Below are positions 19,476 through 30,364 of a DNA stretch of 64,000 nucleotides, in pieces. Positions within the stretch are counted from its first letter, which is position 1, and the number at the start of each line of letters is the position of its first letter. Made by a program: the position numbers and the translations under genes. Source of the DNA: Pseudomonas oryzae (GTDB taxonomy: Bacteria > Pseudomonadota > Gammaproteobacteria > Pseudomonadales > Pseudomonadaceae). Where the stretch lies: the NCBI RefSeq assembly GCF_900104805.1, contig NZ_LT629751.1:4514001-4578000 (forward strand). The letters are read 5' to 3'. The notes beneath the pieces were generated by a model that made no database searches, was not told where the DNA came from, and was given only the letters and a program-made list of their open reading frames with translations.

Positions 19476-19955
19476 CTCTGATCTCCCTGCGACACCTAGA
19501 GGTCGTCTGTTGGAATAGGGCTGCCCAGGCCCGGTCTGATCGGGGCGTGCCTCCCGCACCCCGGCGTCCTGTCCGGTGCGTGTCGCCGCGAAACCGCGAG
19601 AGCGACGGGGTGCCGGCGACCGCCGGCTGGAAAGCGTGTTGGATCGATTGTGCGAAATAGGCCGGCGGCCCATTTGCCTATTTGCGACGTGAAAATGCTC
19701 AAACTGACCTGCGCCGCAGGCGGCGGAGGCAGGGCGCCACGGGCGCGTGGCAGATGCGCTGCCGCGGGCGGCGATGTCGCGCGGAGAAACCCGCGCCGCG
19801 CTTACCAGTGGCGCTGGAGGGTGTCGCGAATGGGTGTAAGATCGGGCGCAGGAGGTCGCGCAGAGCCTCCCCCCGAAACGACAAGAACAAGAATTGGCCG
19901 TACCGCACCCGGCAGCCCCTGCCCGTCGCGGTGCGGCATGCGAGGAGTAGCAGTA
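19476..19955. promoter_or_regulatory. Divergent glyA-gbdR control region
   Basis: 480 bp without a supported gene. It contains a dyad with AAATAGGC / GCCTATTT arms at 19655-19683. Directly beside it, 19684-19709 has GCGAC and TGCTCAAAC, matching the core of the 42-bp elements at 10132 and 11627; TGCTCAAA is identical to the fdhA copy. This places a likely GbdR-type operator about 210-235 bp before glyA. Promoter boxes for either gene cannot be fixed by eye. Confidence 0.5.
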
Positions 19956-20972
19956 ATGGCGCGTGTGTCGACGGCAGCGAAGCAGGCAGCGACGGTCAGC
20001 CCCGAGGGCGGCCGGACCCGGACCTTCGGTTTCCTGCTGATTCCCAACTTCACCACCATCGGTTTCGCCTCGGCGATCGAGACCCTGCGCATGGCCAACC
20101 TGGCGGCGCGCAAGCCGCTGTACCGCACCCTGCTGCTCGCCCAGGGCAGCGAGCCGGTGCAGGCCAGCAACGGCATGCGCGTGGTGCCCGACCACAGCAT
20201 CGCCGACGCCCCGCCGCTGGACGCGATCTTCGTGGTCGGCTCCAACCCGATGCCCGACAAGTATCCGCGCGAGCTGCTCAACTGGTTGCGCCGCCAGGCC
20301 GACCACCGCGTGCCGCTGGCCGGCATCTGCACCGGCAGCCACCTGCTGGCCTGCGCCGGCCTGCTCAACGGCTACCGCTGCACCCTGCACTGGGAAGACA
20401 TCGAGCAGGTCAAGGAGCGCTTCCCCGACATCGTCATCTCCAGCCAGCTGTTCGAGCTGGACCGCGACCGCTACACCTGCTCGGGCGGCACCGCGTCGAT
20501 GGACATGACCCTGCAGCTGATCGCCCGCGAGCAGGGCGGCGTGGAGATCGCCACCCGCGCCGCCGAGCTGCTGCTGTGCGACCGCATGCGCGGCGCCCGC
20601 GAGCAGCAGCGCGTGCCGCTGCGCCAGCAGCTCGGCCACGCCCAGCCCAAGCTCAGCCAGATCGTCGCGATCATGGAGGCCAACCTCGAGGAGCCGCTGG
20701 AGCTGGAGGAACTGGCCCAGCTCAACGAGGTGTCGGTGCGCCAGCTGGAGCGGCTGTTCCACAAGTACCTGGACCGCACGCCCAGCCAGTACTACCTGGA
20801 GCTGCGCCTCAAGCGCGCCCGCGACCTGCTGCTGCGCAGCGAGCAGCAGGTGCGCGACATCGCCCTGGCCTGCGGCTTCGCCTCGCCGGCGCACTTCTCC
20901 AAGTGCTACAGCCGCTTCTTCGGCCACTCGCCGCGCGGCGAGCGCAAGCAGAGCCCGCTGCTGAACAGCTGA
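19956..20972 (+). CDS. gbdR: AraC-family glycine betaine catabolism activator (GbdR type)
   Basis: 338 aa. Residues ~22-195 form a DJ-1/PfpI-like (GATase1-like) sensor domain ([50 protein letters not shown]). Residues ~225-325 are a two-HTH AraC DNA-binding domain ([21 protein letters not shown], then [28 protein letters not shown]). This architecture is shared by GbdR, ArgR and CdhR; the location beside glyA, sox and dgc genes favours GbdR, which senses betaine or dimethylglycine. The ATG at 19956 has GAGGAG upstream; earlier starts lack support. A GGCCGGGAC / GTCCCGGCC hairpin follows at 20985-21014. Confidence 0.87.
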   Translation: MARVSTAAKQAATVSPEGGRTRTFGFLLIPNFTTIGFASAIETLRMANLAARKPLYRTLLLAQGSEPVQASNGMRVVPDHSIADAPPLDAIFVVGSNPMPDKYPRELLNWLRRQADHRVPLAGICTGSHLLACAGLLNGYRCTLHWEDIEQVKERFPDIVISSQLFELDRDRYTCSGGTASMDMTLQLIAREQGGVEIATRAAELLLCDRMRGAREQQRVPLRQQLGHAQPKLSQIVAIMEANLEEPLELEELAQLNEVSVRQLERLFHKYLDRTPSQYYLELRLKRARDLLLRSEQQVRDIALACGFASPAHFSKCYSRFFGHSPRGERKQSPLLNS

Positions 20973-20984
20973 GCCGCGCCTGCC

Positions 20985-21014
20985 GGCCGGGACCTGCGCA
21001 TGGGCGTCCCGGCC
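20985..21014 (+). terminator. Hairpin after gbdR
   Basis: Perfect 9-bp GC-rich arms (GGCCGGGAC / GTCCCGGCC) lie 13 bp past the gbdR stop. There is no T-run, so termination may be weak or Rho-assisted. Confidence 0.4.
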
Positions 21015-21044
21015 CGCCCGGCGCACCCTGGCGGGTCGGTATTG

Positions 21045-21051
21045 CTACCAA
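21045..21051 (+). promoter_or_regulatory. CTACCAA motif upstream of the quinoprotein alcohol dehydrogenase
   Basis: CTACCAA begins 123 bp before the ATG inside a TGCT-N8-AGCA dyad. The same heptamer begins 124 bp before exaC at 24855. A related GTACCAT lies upstream of pqqA. It may be a binding site for the LuxR-type regulators of alcohol oxidation; the regulator is not encoded in the window. Confidence 0.35.
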
Positions 21052-21119
21052 GGAAGCATGTCTTTGCTCCCCGCGTTCAATTGTTGCCTTACACCCTGCG
21101 GCGAAGAATTCGCTACAGA

Positions 21120-21136
21120 CCGGGAAAAATTCCCGG
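21120..21136. promoter_or_regulatory. Perfect CCGGGAA-AAA-TTCCCGG dyad
   Basis: A 17-bp symmetric sequence lies 32 bp before the dehydrogenase start, within the leader or near the transcription start. It could be an operator or an mRNA hairpin. No other copy was noticed in the window. Confidence 0.45.
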
Positions 21137-21167
21137 CGATAACAATGAACCCGCAGAGGTAGCCGCA

Positions 21168-22952
21168 ATGAAGCACTCCGGTCTCACTAATTCCTTTGCC
21201 CGGACCGCCCTGAGCCTTGCGCTGGCGCTGTCCGGCATGTCTGCCTGGGCCGTCACCGACGACGACATCCTCAAGGACGCCCAGACCCCCGGCGACGTCG
21301 TGACCAACGGCATGGGTACCCAGGGTCAGCGCTACAGCGCGCTGGACAAGCTCAACGCCGAAAACGTCACCCAGCTGCGCCCGGTGTGGGCGTTCTCCTT
21401 CGGCGGCGAGAAGCAGCGTGGCCAGCAGGCCCAGCCGATGGTCAAGGATGGCGTGATGTACATGACCGCCTCCTACTCGCGTGTGTTCGCCGTCGACGCC
21501 AAGACCGGCAAGGAGCTGTGGCAGTACGACGCCCGTCTGCCCGACGGCATCATGCCGTGCTGCGACGTGATCAACCGCGGTGTCGCCCTGTATGACGACC
21601 TGGTGATCTTCGGCACCCTCGACGCCAAGCTGGTCGCCCTGCACAAGGACACCGGCAAGGTGGTGTGGAAGAAGACCGTCGCCGACTACAAGGCCGGCTA
21701 CTCGATCACCGCCGCGCCGCTGGTGGTCAACGGCAAGCTGATCACCGGCGTGTCCGGTGGCGAGTTCGGCGTGGTCGGCAAGATCGAGGCCTACAACCCG
21801 AAGAACGGCGAACTGCTGTGGACCCGCCCGACCGTGGAAGGCCACATGGGCTACGTCTACAAGGACGGCAAGAAGGTCGAGCACGGCATCACCGGCGAAG
21901 GCCAGGGCAAGAGCTGGCCGGGCGACCTGTGGAAGACCGGCGGCGCGGCGCCGTGGCTGGGCGGCTACTACGATCCGGAGACCAACCAGCTGCTGTTCGG
22001 TACCGGCAACCCGGCGCCGTGGAACTCGCACCTGCGCCCCGGCGACAACCTGTACTCCTCCTCGCGTCTGGCGCTGAACCCGGACGACGGCACCATCAAG
22101 TGGCACTTCCAGACCACCCCGCACGACGGCTGGGACTTCGACGGCGTCAACGAGCTGGTGTCGTTCAACTACCAGGACGGCGGCAAGACCGTGAAGGCCG
22201 CGGCCACCGCCGACCGTAACGGCTTCTTCTACGTGCTCGACCGCACCAACGGCAAGTTCATCCGCGGCTTCCCGTTCGTCGACAAGATCACCTGGGCCAA
22301 GGGTCTGGACAAGAACGGCCGGCCGATCTACGACGACGCCAACCGTCCGGGCTCGCCCAACGACGCCGGCGCGCAGGGCAAGACCGTGTTCGTCGCCCCG
22401 TCGTTCCTCGGCGGCAAGAACTGGATGCCGATGGCCTACAGCCAGGACACCGGGCTGTTCTACGTGCCGTCCAACGAGTGGGGCATGGACATCTGGAACG
22501 AAGGCACCGCCTACAAGAAGGGCGCCGCCTACCTGGGTGCCGGCTTCACCATCCACCCGCTCAACGAGGACTACATCGGCGTGCTGCGCGCCATCGATCC
22601 GAAGACCGGCAAGGAAGTCTGGCGCTACAAGAACTACGCGCCGCTGTGGGGCGGCGTGCTGGCCACCAAGGGCAACCTGGTGTTCACCGGCAACCCGGAA
22701 GGCTTCCTGATGGCCTTCGACGCCAAGACCGGCAAGAAACTCTACGAGTTCAACACCGGTTCGGGCGTGATCGGCTCGCCGATCACCTGGGAGATGGACG
22801 GCGAGCAGTACGTCTCCGTGCTGTCCGGCTGGGGCGGCGCCGTACCGCTGTGGGGCGGCGAGGTGGCCAAGCGCATCAAGGACTTCAACCAGGGCGGCAT
22901 GGTGTGGACCTTCAAGCTGCCGAAGGAAGCCGCGGCAGTGGCGCAGCGTTGA
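21168..22952 (+). CDS. pedH: PQQ-dependent alcohol dehydrogenase, predicted lanthanide type (PedH-like)
   Basis: 594 aa periplasmic quinoprotein with an 8-bladed propeller. The signal peptide ends AWA at residue 28. The vicinal disulfide is C131-C132, and metal/PQQ ligands appear at Glu199 (SGGEFG) and Asn281 (GTGNPAPWN). The catalytic Asp is D323 in GWDFDG, followed at +2 by D325. An Asp at this +2 position is the known mark of lanthanide-using XoxF/ExaF/PedH enzymes; calcium enzymes have Ala, Ser or Thr there. It oxidises ethanol and other alcohols to aldehydes using PQQ made by the pqq genes 5 kb away. The start has AGAGGT upstream, and a strong terminator follows. Confidence 0.92.
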   Translation: MKHSGLTNSFARTALSLALALSGMSAWAVTDDDILKDAQTPGDVVTNGMGTQGQRYSALDKLNAENVTQLRPVWAFSFGGEKQRGQQAQPMVKDGVMYMTASYSRVFAVDAKTGKELWQYDARLPDGIMPCCDVINRGVALYDDLVIFGTLDAKLVALHKDTGKVVWKKTVADYKAGYSITAAPLVVNGKLITGVSGGEFGVVGKIEAYNPKNGELLWTRPTVEGHMGYVYKDGKKVEHGITGEGQGKSWPGDLWKTGGAAPWLGGYYDPETNQLLFGTGNPAPWNSHLRPGDNLYSSSRLALNPDDGTIKWHFQTTPHDGWDFDGVNELVSFNYQDGGKTVKAAATADRNGFFYVLDRTNGKFIRGFPFVDKITWAKGLDKNGRPIYDDANRPGSPNDAGAQGKTVFVAPSFLGGKNWMPMAYSQDTGLFYVPSNEWGMDIWNEGTAYKKGAAYLGAGFTIHPLNEDYIGVLRAIDPKTGKEVWRYKNYAPLWGGVLATKGNLVFTGNPEGFLMAFDAKTGKKLYEFNTGSGVIGSPITWEMDGEQYVSVLSGWGGAVPLWGGEVAKRIKDFNQGGMVWTFKLPKEAAAVAQR

Positions 22953-22964
22953 TCCTGCTCGGGT

Positions 22965-23000
22965 AAACGACAAGGCCGGCGTCAGCCGGCCTTGTCGTTT
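22965..23000 (+). terminator. Strong intrinsic terminator after the PQQ alcohol dehydrogenase
   Basis: Perfect 16-bp arms start AAACGACAAGGCCGGC, loop GTCA, and end GTCGTTT, 13 bp after the stop. It makes the dehydrogenase monocistronic. Confidence 0.85.
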
Positions 23001-23180
23001 CCGGGCCTAAAGCTCGCGCCGGGACGGCCGATATACCAGCACCGGTCCGTGCGCGGAAGCGTCCCAGTCGCCCGCTCATGGCTTAACAAGAACAATGCCG
23101 GCGCACCTGGTGGCCGTCAGCGCGGAGCCTTTCCTCCTGCGTTGCGCCAGAGGCGGCCTGCCTCGAACGAGGGCTCTCTC

Positions 23181-24782
23181 ATGTCGTCCATCCTTTCCCG
23201 CTCCGTCGTCGAGCGCCTGGTCCTGGGTGTCGGTGCGGCACTGCTGCTGTTGCTCCAGGCCCGCGGCTGGCTGCCGCTGTGGCTGTGCCTGCCGCTGCTG
23301 GTCGCGCTGCCCTGGCTGCGCCCGCTGGTGCGCCGCCGCGGCGCCACCCGCCAGTCGAACGGCACGGTGGACGTCGGCAAGCTGGCGCGCGGGCTGTCCT
23401 ACTCGGTCAGCCACAACGCGCTGTCGGCGGCCGGGGTCGCCTACTCGGCGCAGCGGCTGGCCGAGCGGGTCGAGTCGCAGGTCACCGCCGCCGCGCAGAT
23501 CGTCGGCAGCGCCGAGGTGATGATCGCCACCGAGGCGCAGACCTCGGCGCTCAGCAAGCAGGCGGTGGAGGCCGCCATCGAGGCGCGGCAGAGCAGCGAT
23601 GCCGGCCGCCGCGTGCTGGTCGACACCATCGGCCGCATGCAGCAGCTGCGCCAGCAGGCCGGCGCCAGCCGCGAGCTGATCGAGGAGCTGAACCGGCGCA
23701 GCGCGGAGATCCAGCGCGTCACCGGGGTGATCGAGGAGATCGCCAGCCAGACCAACCTGCTGGCGCTCAACGCGGCGATCGAGGCGGCGCGCGCCGGCGA
23801 GCACGGCCGCGGCTTCGCCGTGGTGGCCGGCGAGGTGCGCAGCCTGGCCGGGCGCACCGCGGCGGCGACCGCCGAGGTGGGGCAGATGACCACCGAGATC
23901 CAGCGCCGCACCCGCGAGGTGGTCGAGCAGATCCGCAGCCTGTCCGCCGAGCTGGTCACCGGGGTGACCGAGGTCGAGCGCGCCGGCCAGCACCTGGACA
24001 GCATCGCCACCCTGTCGATGGACGTCGAACGGCAGATCAGCGAGATCGCCGTCGGCTCCGACGACAACCGCCGCCAGCTCGGCAGCCTGTTCGCCGCGGT
24101 CGACCAGATGCGCAGCGACCTGGCGGTCAGCGACGAGCAGACCCGTCGCCTGGAGGGCGAGGCGATGAAGCTCGAGGAGCTCACCGAGCACATCAGCGAG
24201 CAGCTCGCCGAGGTGGCCCTCGACGACTACCACCAGCGCGTCTACGACCTCGCCCGCGAGGGCGCGCAGGCGATCACCCGGCAGTTCGAGGCGGCGGTCG
24301 CCAGCGGGCGGATCAGCCTCGACGACCTGTTCGACCGGCGCTACCAGCCGATCCCCGGCACACATCCGCAGAAGTTCGCCAGCCGTTTCGACCGCTTCAC
24401 CGACGAGGTGCTGCCGGCCATCCAGGAGCCGCTGCTCGAGCGCCACGAAGGGGTGGTGTTCGCCATCGCCTGCACCCCGGACGGCTACGTGCCGACCCAC
24501 AACCGGGCGTTCAGCCAGCCGCTCAGCGGCAACCTGCAGGCGGACATGGCGCACAGCCGCAGCAAGCGCATCTTCACCGACCGCACCGGTATCCGCTGCG
24601 GCAGTCACCAGCAGGCGCTGCTGATGCAGACCTACACCCGCGACACCGGCGAGCTGATGCACGACCTGTCGGTGCCGATCTACGTCCGCGGCCGCCACTG
24701 GGGCGGTCTGCGCCTGGGCTACCGGCCGGAGGCGGCGCCGGCGGCCGAGGCAGCGCCCGTGCGCGAGCACGCGGCGGCCTGA
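23181..24782 (+). CDS. Methyl-accepting chemotaxis-type receptor with a C-terminal sensor domain
   Basis: 533 aa. A short N-terminal membrane anchor (hydrophobic ~10-50: [21 protein letters not shown]) is followed by a cytoplasmic helical signalling domain with the conserved hairpin tip [39 protein letters not shown] (split motif at ~185-225). The last ~170 residues form an alpha/beta sensor-like domain ([17 protein letters not shown]...[21 protein letters not shown]), related to domains placed after the signalling module in some Pseudomonas receptors. It lacks a periplasmic ligand domain, so it probably senses a cytoplasmic or redox signal. It lies between the alcohol dehydrogenase and exaC, suggesting taxis tuned to alcohol metabolism. 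The start at 23181 was chosen by the natural N-terminus; no strong RBS is visible. Confidence 0.85.
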   Translation: MSSILSRSVVERLVLGVGAALLLLLQARGWLPLWLCLPLLVALPWLRPLVRRRGATRQSNGTVDVGKLARGLSYSVSHNALSAAGVAYSAQRLAERVESQVTAAAQIVGSAEVMIATEAQTSALSKQAVEAAIEARQSSDAGRRVLVDTIGRMQQLRQQAGASRELIEELNRRSAEIQRVTGVIEEIASQTNLLALNAAIEAARAGEHGRGFAVVAGEVRSLAGRTAAATAEVGQMTTEIQRRTREVVEQIRSLSAELVTGVTEVERAGQHLDSIATLSMDVERQISEIAVGSDDNRRQLGSLFAAVDQMRSDLAVSDEQTRRLEGEAMKLEELTEHISEQLAEVALDDYHQRVYDLAREGAQAITRQFEAAVASGRISLDDLFDRRYQPIPGTHPQKFASRFDRFTDEVLPAIQEPLLERHEGVVFAIACTPDGYVPTHNRAFSQPLSGNLQADMAHSRSKRIFTDRTGIRCGSHQQALLMQTYTRDTGELMHDLSVPIYVRGRHWGGLRLGYRPEAAPAAEAAPVREHAAA

Positions 24783-24854
24783 ACCGCGTCACGGCGCGCC
24801 CCGGGCGCGCCTTGCGCTTTGCGCCAGTGCGTGCAACCTTTCCAGCGGCCGTTA

Positions 24855-24861
24855 CTACCAA
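24855..24861 (+). promoter_or_regulatory. CTACCAA motif upstream of exaC
   Basis: The heptamer sits in a CGTTA-N8-TAACG dyad, beginning 124 bp before the exaC ATG. That is within one base of the distance seen upstream of the PQQ alcohol dehydrogenase. Confidence 0.35.
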
Positions 24862-24978
24862 ATAACGAGCTTCTGCCTTCCATCGGCGCATACCGGCGCC
24901 GGGCGCGGACTGCGAACATCAGCTCACAGTCCGCGCAGAACCAGTTCGGACCGCAACAATAATAGAGAGGCCATGAGC

Positions 24979-26499
<1,521 letters not shown>

Positions 26500-26855
26500 G
26501 TCCAGCTTCGGGAGTGGCCGGCGCTGAGCGTGGTCCGGCCGCCCCCGTGCTTTCTCCCCCAGGTCACCCTCCTTGTCGGCGCACTGGCAGCAGTGCGCCG
26601 GCCTTTTGAGCCTTGTCGACGCCCATCCGGGCAGGGGGGCTCCGGAAGATACCCGTGGCGCACGGCGCCCCCTCTGTCGAAACGCGGCCGCTGTGCCGCG
26701 TTTTTTTTGCGCGTGCGGCCACGCCGGGCGCGCGCCGGGCGGGCCTACCAACGACAGCCGGAACTCCTTCCAAAGTACCATTTGGCCGTTGCCGATTAGG
26801 GCGCATAACTGTCCTTGCCGGAATTCACCGGTTTCGACAACAAGAGGACTGTGCC
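26500..26855. other. exaC-pqqA intergenic region
   Basis: 356 bp. It holds a GTGGCGCACGGCGCCCCC fragment near 26655 related to the GTGCGCA palindromes, the terminator at 26681-26708, and the pqqA promoter region. A dyad CCAAA-GTACCA-TTTGG lies at 26770-26785, 81 bp before pqqA, related to the CTACCAA motifs of the alcohol and aldehyde dehydrogenase genes. No further gene was seen. Confidence 0.5.
26681..26708 (+). terminator. Intrinsic terminator between exaC and pqqA
   Basis: AACGCGGC / GCCGCGTT arms around CGCTGT are followed by a run of eight Ts. It most likely ends exaC transcription and isolates pqqA. Confidence 0.8.
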
Positions 26856-26927
26856 ATGTGGACCAAGCCCGCCTTCACCGATCTGCGCATTGGCTTTGAA
26901 GTGACCATGTATTTCGCCAATCGTTGA
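26856..26927 (+). CDS. pqqA: PQQ precursor peptide PqqA
   Basis: 23 aa peptide starting [20 protein letters not shown]. It contains the conserved Glu15 and Tyr19 of the E-x3-Y motif whose side chains are cross-linked by PqqE and then trimmed to make PQQ. AAGAGG lies about 11 bp before the ATG. A longer overlapping reading frame that includes this peptide runs through the terminator and is not the gene. It precedes pqqB by 48 bp, with a hairpin between them. Confidence 0.97.
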   Translation: MWTKPAFTDLRIGFEVTMYFANR

Positions 26928-26934
26928 TCCACAC

Positions 26935-26955
26935 AGCCCCGGCCCGTCCGGGGCT
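26935..26955 (+). promoter_or_regulatory. Hairpin between pqqA and pqqB
   Basis: Perfect AGCCCCGG / CCGGGGCT arms with a 5-nt loop and no T-run. Such a hairpin just after pqqA would protect or partially terminate the message, letting the precursor peptide be made in excess over the enzymes. The role is inferred. Confidence 0.5.
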
Positions 26956-26975
26956 TCCCGTTCGGGGATACCCCC

Positions 26976-27887
26976 ATGCATATCCGCATTCTCGGTTCCG
27001 CCGCCGGCGGCGGCTTTCCCCAGTGGAACTGCAACTGCCGCAACTGCCGCGGCCTGCGCGAAGGCACCCTGAGCGCCACGCCGCGCACCCAGTCTTCCAT
27101 CGCCCTGTCCGACGACGGGGTGAACTGGATCATCTGCAACGCCTCGCCGGACATCCGCGCGCAGATCGAGTCCTTCCCGGCCCTGCAGCCGGCGCGCGCG
27201 GTGCGCGACACGGCGATCCGCGCGCTGATCCTGCTCGACAGCCAGATCGACCACACCACCGGCCTGCTCACCCTGCGCGAGGGCTGCCCGCACGAGGTGT
27301 GGTGCAGCGAGATGGTGCACCAGGACCTGACCACCGGTTTCCCGCTGTTCAACATGCTCAGCCACTGGCACGGTGGCCTGAACTGGCAGCGCATCGAGCT
27401 GGACCGCGGCTTCACCGTCGCCGCCTGCCCGGCGCTGCGCTTCACGCCGATTCCGCTGCGCAGCGCCGCGCCGCCGTACTCGCCGCACCGCAACGACCCG
27501 CACCCCGGCGACAACCTCGGACTGCTGGTCGAGGACAGCCGCACCGGCGGCAAGCTGTTCTACGCCCCCGGCCTCGGCCAGGTGGACGGTGCGCTGCTGG
27601 AGTGGATGGACCGCGCCGACTGCCTGCTGGTCGACGGCACCCTGTGGCGCGACGACGAGATGATCCACGCCGGCTGCGGCAGCAAGCTGGGCAGCGAGAT
27701 GGGTCACCTGCCGCAGAGCGGCGCCGGCGGCATGCTCGAGGTGCTCGAGCGCCTGCCGCGCCAGCGCAAGGTGCTCATCCACATCAACAACACCAACCCG
27801 ATCCTCGACGAGGACTCGCCCGAACGCGCCGAGCTCAACGCGCGCGGCATCGAGGTCGCCTGGGACGGCATGAGCATCGAGCTGTAA
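26976..27887 (+). CDS. pqqB: PQQ biosynthesis protein PqqB
   Basis: 303 aa metallo-beta-lactamase-fold protein, an iron-dependent hydroxylase acting on the diamino acid intermediate. It begins with the family signature [19 protein letters not shown] and the cysteine pair NCNCRNC, which binds structural zinc. Altered metal-site segments [15 protein letters not shown] and [16 protein letters not shown] are present. Length is typical. It is the second gene of the pqq cluster; an interspersed palindrome separates it from pqqC. Confidence 0.96.
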   Translation: MHIRILGSAAGGGFPQWNCNCRNCRGLREGTLSATPRTQSSIALSDDGVNWIICNASPDIRAQIESFPALQPARAVRDTAIRALILLDSQIDHTTGLLTLREGCPHEVWCSEMVHQDLTTGFPLFNMLSHWHGGLNWQRIELDRGFTVAACPALRFTPIPLRSAAPPYSPHRNDPHPGDNLGLLVEDSRTGGKLFYAPGLGQVDGALLEWMDRADCLLVDGTLWRDDEMIHAGCGSKLGSEMGHLPQSGAGGMLEVLERLPRQRKVLIHINNTNPILDEDSPERAELNARGIEVAWDGMSIEL

Positions 27888-27895
27888 GCCCGATC

Positions 27896-28009
27896 GTAGG
27901 GTGGGTTAGCCGCGTAGCGGCGTAACCCACCGACGATGCCGCCAGGCATCGGGATTGCCGACCTTGCGGTCGGTTGGTGGGTTACGGCCTGCGGCCTGAC
28001 CCACCCTAC
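27896..28009. repeat. Multi-hairpin GTAGGGTGGG element between pqqB and pqqC
   Basis: This is the best-preserved copy of the family. Ends are GTAGGGTGGGTTA and TGACCCACCCTAC. It has a first hairpin GTGGGTTA / TAACCCAC, a middle hairpin CGATGCC GCCA GGCATCG, a small GACCTTGCGGTC hairpin, and a last GTGGGTTACGGCCTGCGGCCTGACCCAC-type hairpin (split across 27985-28005). Confidence 0.8.
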
Positions 28010-28071
28010 GCAAGGTGCCAGGCCCCAGAACAACAACGCGCCGCATCGACTGCGGCCACCGAGGAGCCACG

Positions 28072-28824
28072 ATGAGCCAGACTGCCATGAGCCCCGCCGA
28101 ATTCGAGCAGGCGCTGCGCGCCAAGGGTGCCTACTACCACATCCACCACCCGTTCCACGTCGCCATGTACGAGGGGCGCGCGAGCCGCGAGCAGATCCAG
28201 GGCTGGGTGGCCAACCGCTTCTACTACCAGGTGTGCATCCCGGTGAAGGACGCGGCGATCATGGCCAACTGCCCGGACCGCGACACCCGCCGCGAGTGGA
28301 TCCAGCGCATCATCGACCACGACGGCGCGCCGGGCGAGGAGGGCGGCATCGAGGCCTGGCTGCGTCTGGGCGAGGCGGTCGGGCTGCAGCGCGAGCAGCT
28401 GCTGTCCCAGGAGCTGGTGCTGCCCGGAGTGCGTTTCGCGGTGGACGCCTACGTCAACTTCGCCCGCCGCGCCTCCTGGCAGGAGGCGGCCAGCAGCTCG
28501 CTGACCGAGCTGTTCGCGCCGACCATCCACCAGTCGCGGCTGGACAGCTGGCCGGCGCACTACCCGTGGATCGATGCCGGCGGCTACGATTATTTCCGCA
28601 AGCGCCTCAAGGAAGCGCGCCGCGACGTCGAGCACGGCCTGCGCATCACCCTGGCGCACTACACCACCGTCGAGTCCCAGCAGCGCATGCTGGAGATCCT
28701 GCAGTTCAAGCTCGACGTGCTGTGGAGCATGCTCGACGCCATGAGCATGGCCTACGAGCTGGACCGCCCGCCGTACCACACCGTCACCCGCGAGCGGGTC
28801 TGGCACAAGGGTATTGCCCTGTAA
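28072..28824 (+). CDS. pqqC: Pyrroloquinoline-quinone synthase PqqC
   Basis: 250 aa helical heme-oxygenase-like oxidase that performs ring closure and the eight-electron oxidation in the last step to PQQ. Characteristic segments are [16 protein letters not shown] near residue 18, [24 protein letters not shown] and [27 protein letters not shown]. Length is exactly typical. The ATG at 28072 has GAGGAG upstream; a longer frame runs back into the palindromic element. Confidence 0.96.
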   Translation: MSQTAMSPAEFEQALRAKGAYYHIHHPFHVAMYEGRASREQIQGWVANRFYYQVCIPVKDAAIMANCPDRDTRREWIQRIIDHDGAPGEEGGIEAWLRLGEAVGLQREQLLSQELVLPGVRFAVDAYVNFARRASWQEAASSSLTELFAPTIHQSRLDSWPAHYPWIDAGGYDYFRKRLKEARRDVEHGLRITLAHYTTVESQQRMLEILQFKLDVLWSMLDAMSMAYELDRPPYHTVTRERVWHKGIAL

Positions 28825-28886
28825 TCCGGATGGTGGGCAGACGCTGCGGGTGTTGCACACCCTGCGCCTGCCGAGGCTTCCCCGTC

Positions 28887-28941
28887 GTAGGGTGCGCCGC
28901 GCGCACCTTCACCGCGTCATGGTGCGCACGGCGCACCCTAC
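28887..28941. repeat. Palindromic GTGCGCA element between pqqC and pqqD
   Basis: The 21-bp arms match at 20 of 21 positions (left arm starts GTAGGGTGCGCCGCGCGC) and are separated by 13 bp. The right arm ends one base before the pqqD ribosome-binding GGAG at 28942-28945. Confidence 0.78.
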
Positions 28942-28954
28942 GGAGATGTACCCC

Positions 28955-29233
28955 ATGAGCGATGACATCCAGCTCAAGATTCCGGCGCTGCGCCGCGGCT
29001 TCCGCTTCCAGTGGGAACCGGCGCAGGGCTGCCACGTGCTGCTCTATCCCGAGGGCATGATCAAGCTCAACGACAGCGCCGGGGCGATCCTCGCCGAGGT
29101 CGACGGCCAGCGTAGCGTCGCGGCGATCATCGCCGACCTCGGCGCGCGCTTCCCCGACGTGCCGGGCATCGACGAGGACATCCTGGCTTTCCTGGAGGTG
29201 GCCCGTGAACGGTTCTGGATCGAGCTTCGCTAA
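28955..29233 (+). CDS. pqqD: PQQ peptide chaperone PqqD
   Basis: 92 aa RiPP recognition element-type protein that binds PqqA and delivers it to PqqE. Conserved features are [23 protein letters not shown], the [10 protein letters not shown] helix and [15 protein letters not shown]. The ATG at 28955 is preferred to the one at 28946 because GGAG sits 9 bp upstream. pqqE begins within its last 29 bp. Confidence 0.95.
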   Translation: MSDDIQLKIPALRRGFRFQWEPAQGCHVLLYPEGMIKLNDSAGAILAEVDGQRSVAAIIADLGARFPDVPGIDEDILAFLEVARERFWIELR

Positions 29234-30359
29234 GCCGGGGCATGTGCCCGGCCCGCCGCTCTGGCTGCTCGCCGAGCTGACCTACCGCTGCCCGCTGCAG
29301 TGCCCGTACTGCTCCAACCCGCTGGACTTCGCCCAGCACCAGGAGGAGCTGTCCACCGCGCAGTGGATCGAGGTGTTCCGCCAGGCCCGCGCGCTGGGCG
29401 CGGCGCAGCTCGGCTTCTCCGGCGGCGAGCCGCTGGTGCGTCAGGATCTGGCCGAGCTGATCGCCGCCGCGCGCGGGCTGGGCTACTACACCAACCTGAT
29501 CACCTCGGGCATCGGCCTCACCGAGCAGCGCATCGCCGAATTCGCCGAGGCCGGCCTCGACCATATCCAGATCAGCTTCCAGGCCGCCGACGAGGAGGTG
29601 AACAACCTGCTGGCCGGCTCGAGGAAGGCCTTCGCCCACAAGCTGGAAATGGCCCGCGCGGTGAAGAAGCACGGCTACCCGATGGTGCTCAACTTCGTCA
29701 CCCACCGGCACAACATCGACAACATCGAGCAGATCATCCGCCTGTGCCTGGAACTGGAGGCGGATTTCGTCGAGCTGGCCACCTGCCAGTTCTACGGCTG
29801 GGCCGAGCTGAACCGCGCCGGGCTGTTGCCGACCAAGGCGCAACTGGAGCGCGCCGAGCGCATCACCAACGAGTGGCGCGACCGGCTGGCCGCCGAAGGC
29901 CACCCGTGCAAGCTGATCTTCGTCACCCCGGACTACTACGAGGAGCGTCCCAAGGCCTGCATGAACGGCTGGGGCAGCCTGTTCCTCGACATCACCCCGG
30001 ACGGCACCGCGCTGCCCTGCCACAGCGCGCGGATGCTGCCGGTGCAGTTCCCCAAGGTCACCGAGCACAGCCTCGAGCACATCTGGTACGACTCCTTCGG
30101 CTTCAACCGCTACCGCGGCGACGACTGGATGCCCGAGCCGTGTCGCTCCTGCGACGAGAAGGACCGCGACTTCGGCGGCTGCCGCTGCCAGGCGTTCCTG
30201 CTCACCGGCGACGCCGACAACGCCGACCCGGTGTGCGGCAAGTCGCAGCACCACGGCCTCATCCTCGACGCCCGCCGCCAGGCCGAGGAGGCGCCGAAGG
30301 GGCTGGACGAGCTGACCCACCGCAACGTGCAGGCCTCGCAACTGATCTGCAAGGGCTGA
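29205..30359 (+). CDS. pqqE: Radical SAM PqqA peptide cyclase PqqE
   Basis: 384 aa radical SAM/SPASM enzyme that forms the Glu-Tyr carbon-carbon bond in PqqA. The SAM-cluster motif is CPLQCPYC near residue 29. GGEP appears at [13 protein letters not shown]-terminal auxiliary cluster cysteines are [27 protein letters not shown] (split motif), then [17 protein letters not shown] and PVCGK. It starts with GTG at 29205, preceded by GGAGG and overlapping pqqD, so the two are translationally coupled. Confidence 0.96.
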   Translation: MNGSGSSFAKPGHVPGPPLWLLAELTYRCPLQCPYCSNPLDFAQHQEELSTAQWIEVFRQARALGAAQLGFSGGEPLVRQDLAELIAAARGLGYYTNLITSGIGLTEQRIAEFAEAGLDHIQISFQAADEEVNNLLAGSRKAFAHKLEMARAVKKHGYPMVLNFVTHRHNIDNIEQIIRLCLELEADFVELATCQFYGWAELNRAGLLPTKAQLERAERITNEWRDRLAAEGHPCKLIFVTPDYYEERPKACMNGWGSLFLDITPDGTALPCHSARMLPVQFPKVTEHSLEHIWYDSFGFNRYRGDDWMPEPCRSCDEKDRDFGGCRCQAFLLTGDADNADPVCGKSQHHGLILDARRQAEEAPKGLDELTHRNVQASQLICKG

Positions 30360-30364
30360 GGGCG

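Noticed and set aside
18222-21026. Leftward 934-codon frame that extends glyA upstream
   Set aside because: The extra N-terminal half is antisense to gbdR and passes through the control region. The real GlyA start is MFSKQDQIQ at 19475.
26613-26927. 104-codon frame ending with pqqA
   Set aside because: It reads through an intrinsic terminator and a repeat fragment. Only the last 23 codons have an RBS and match PqqA.
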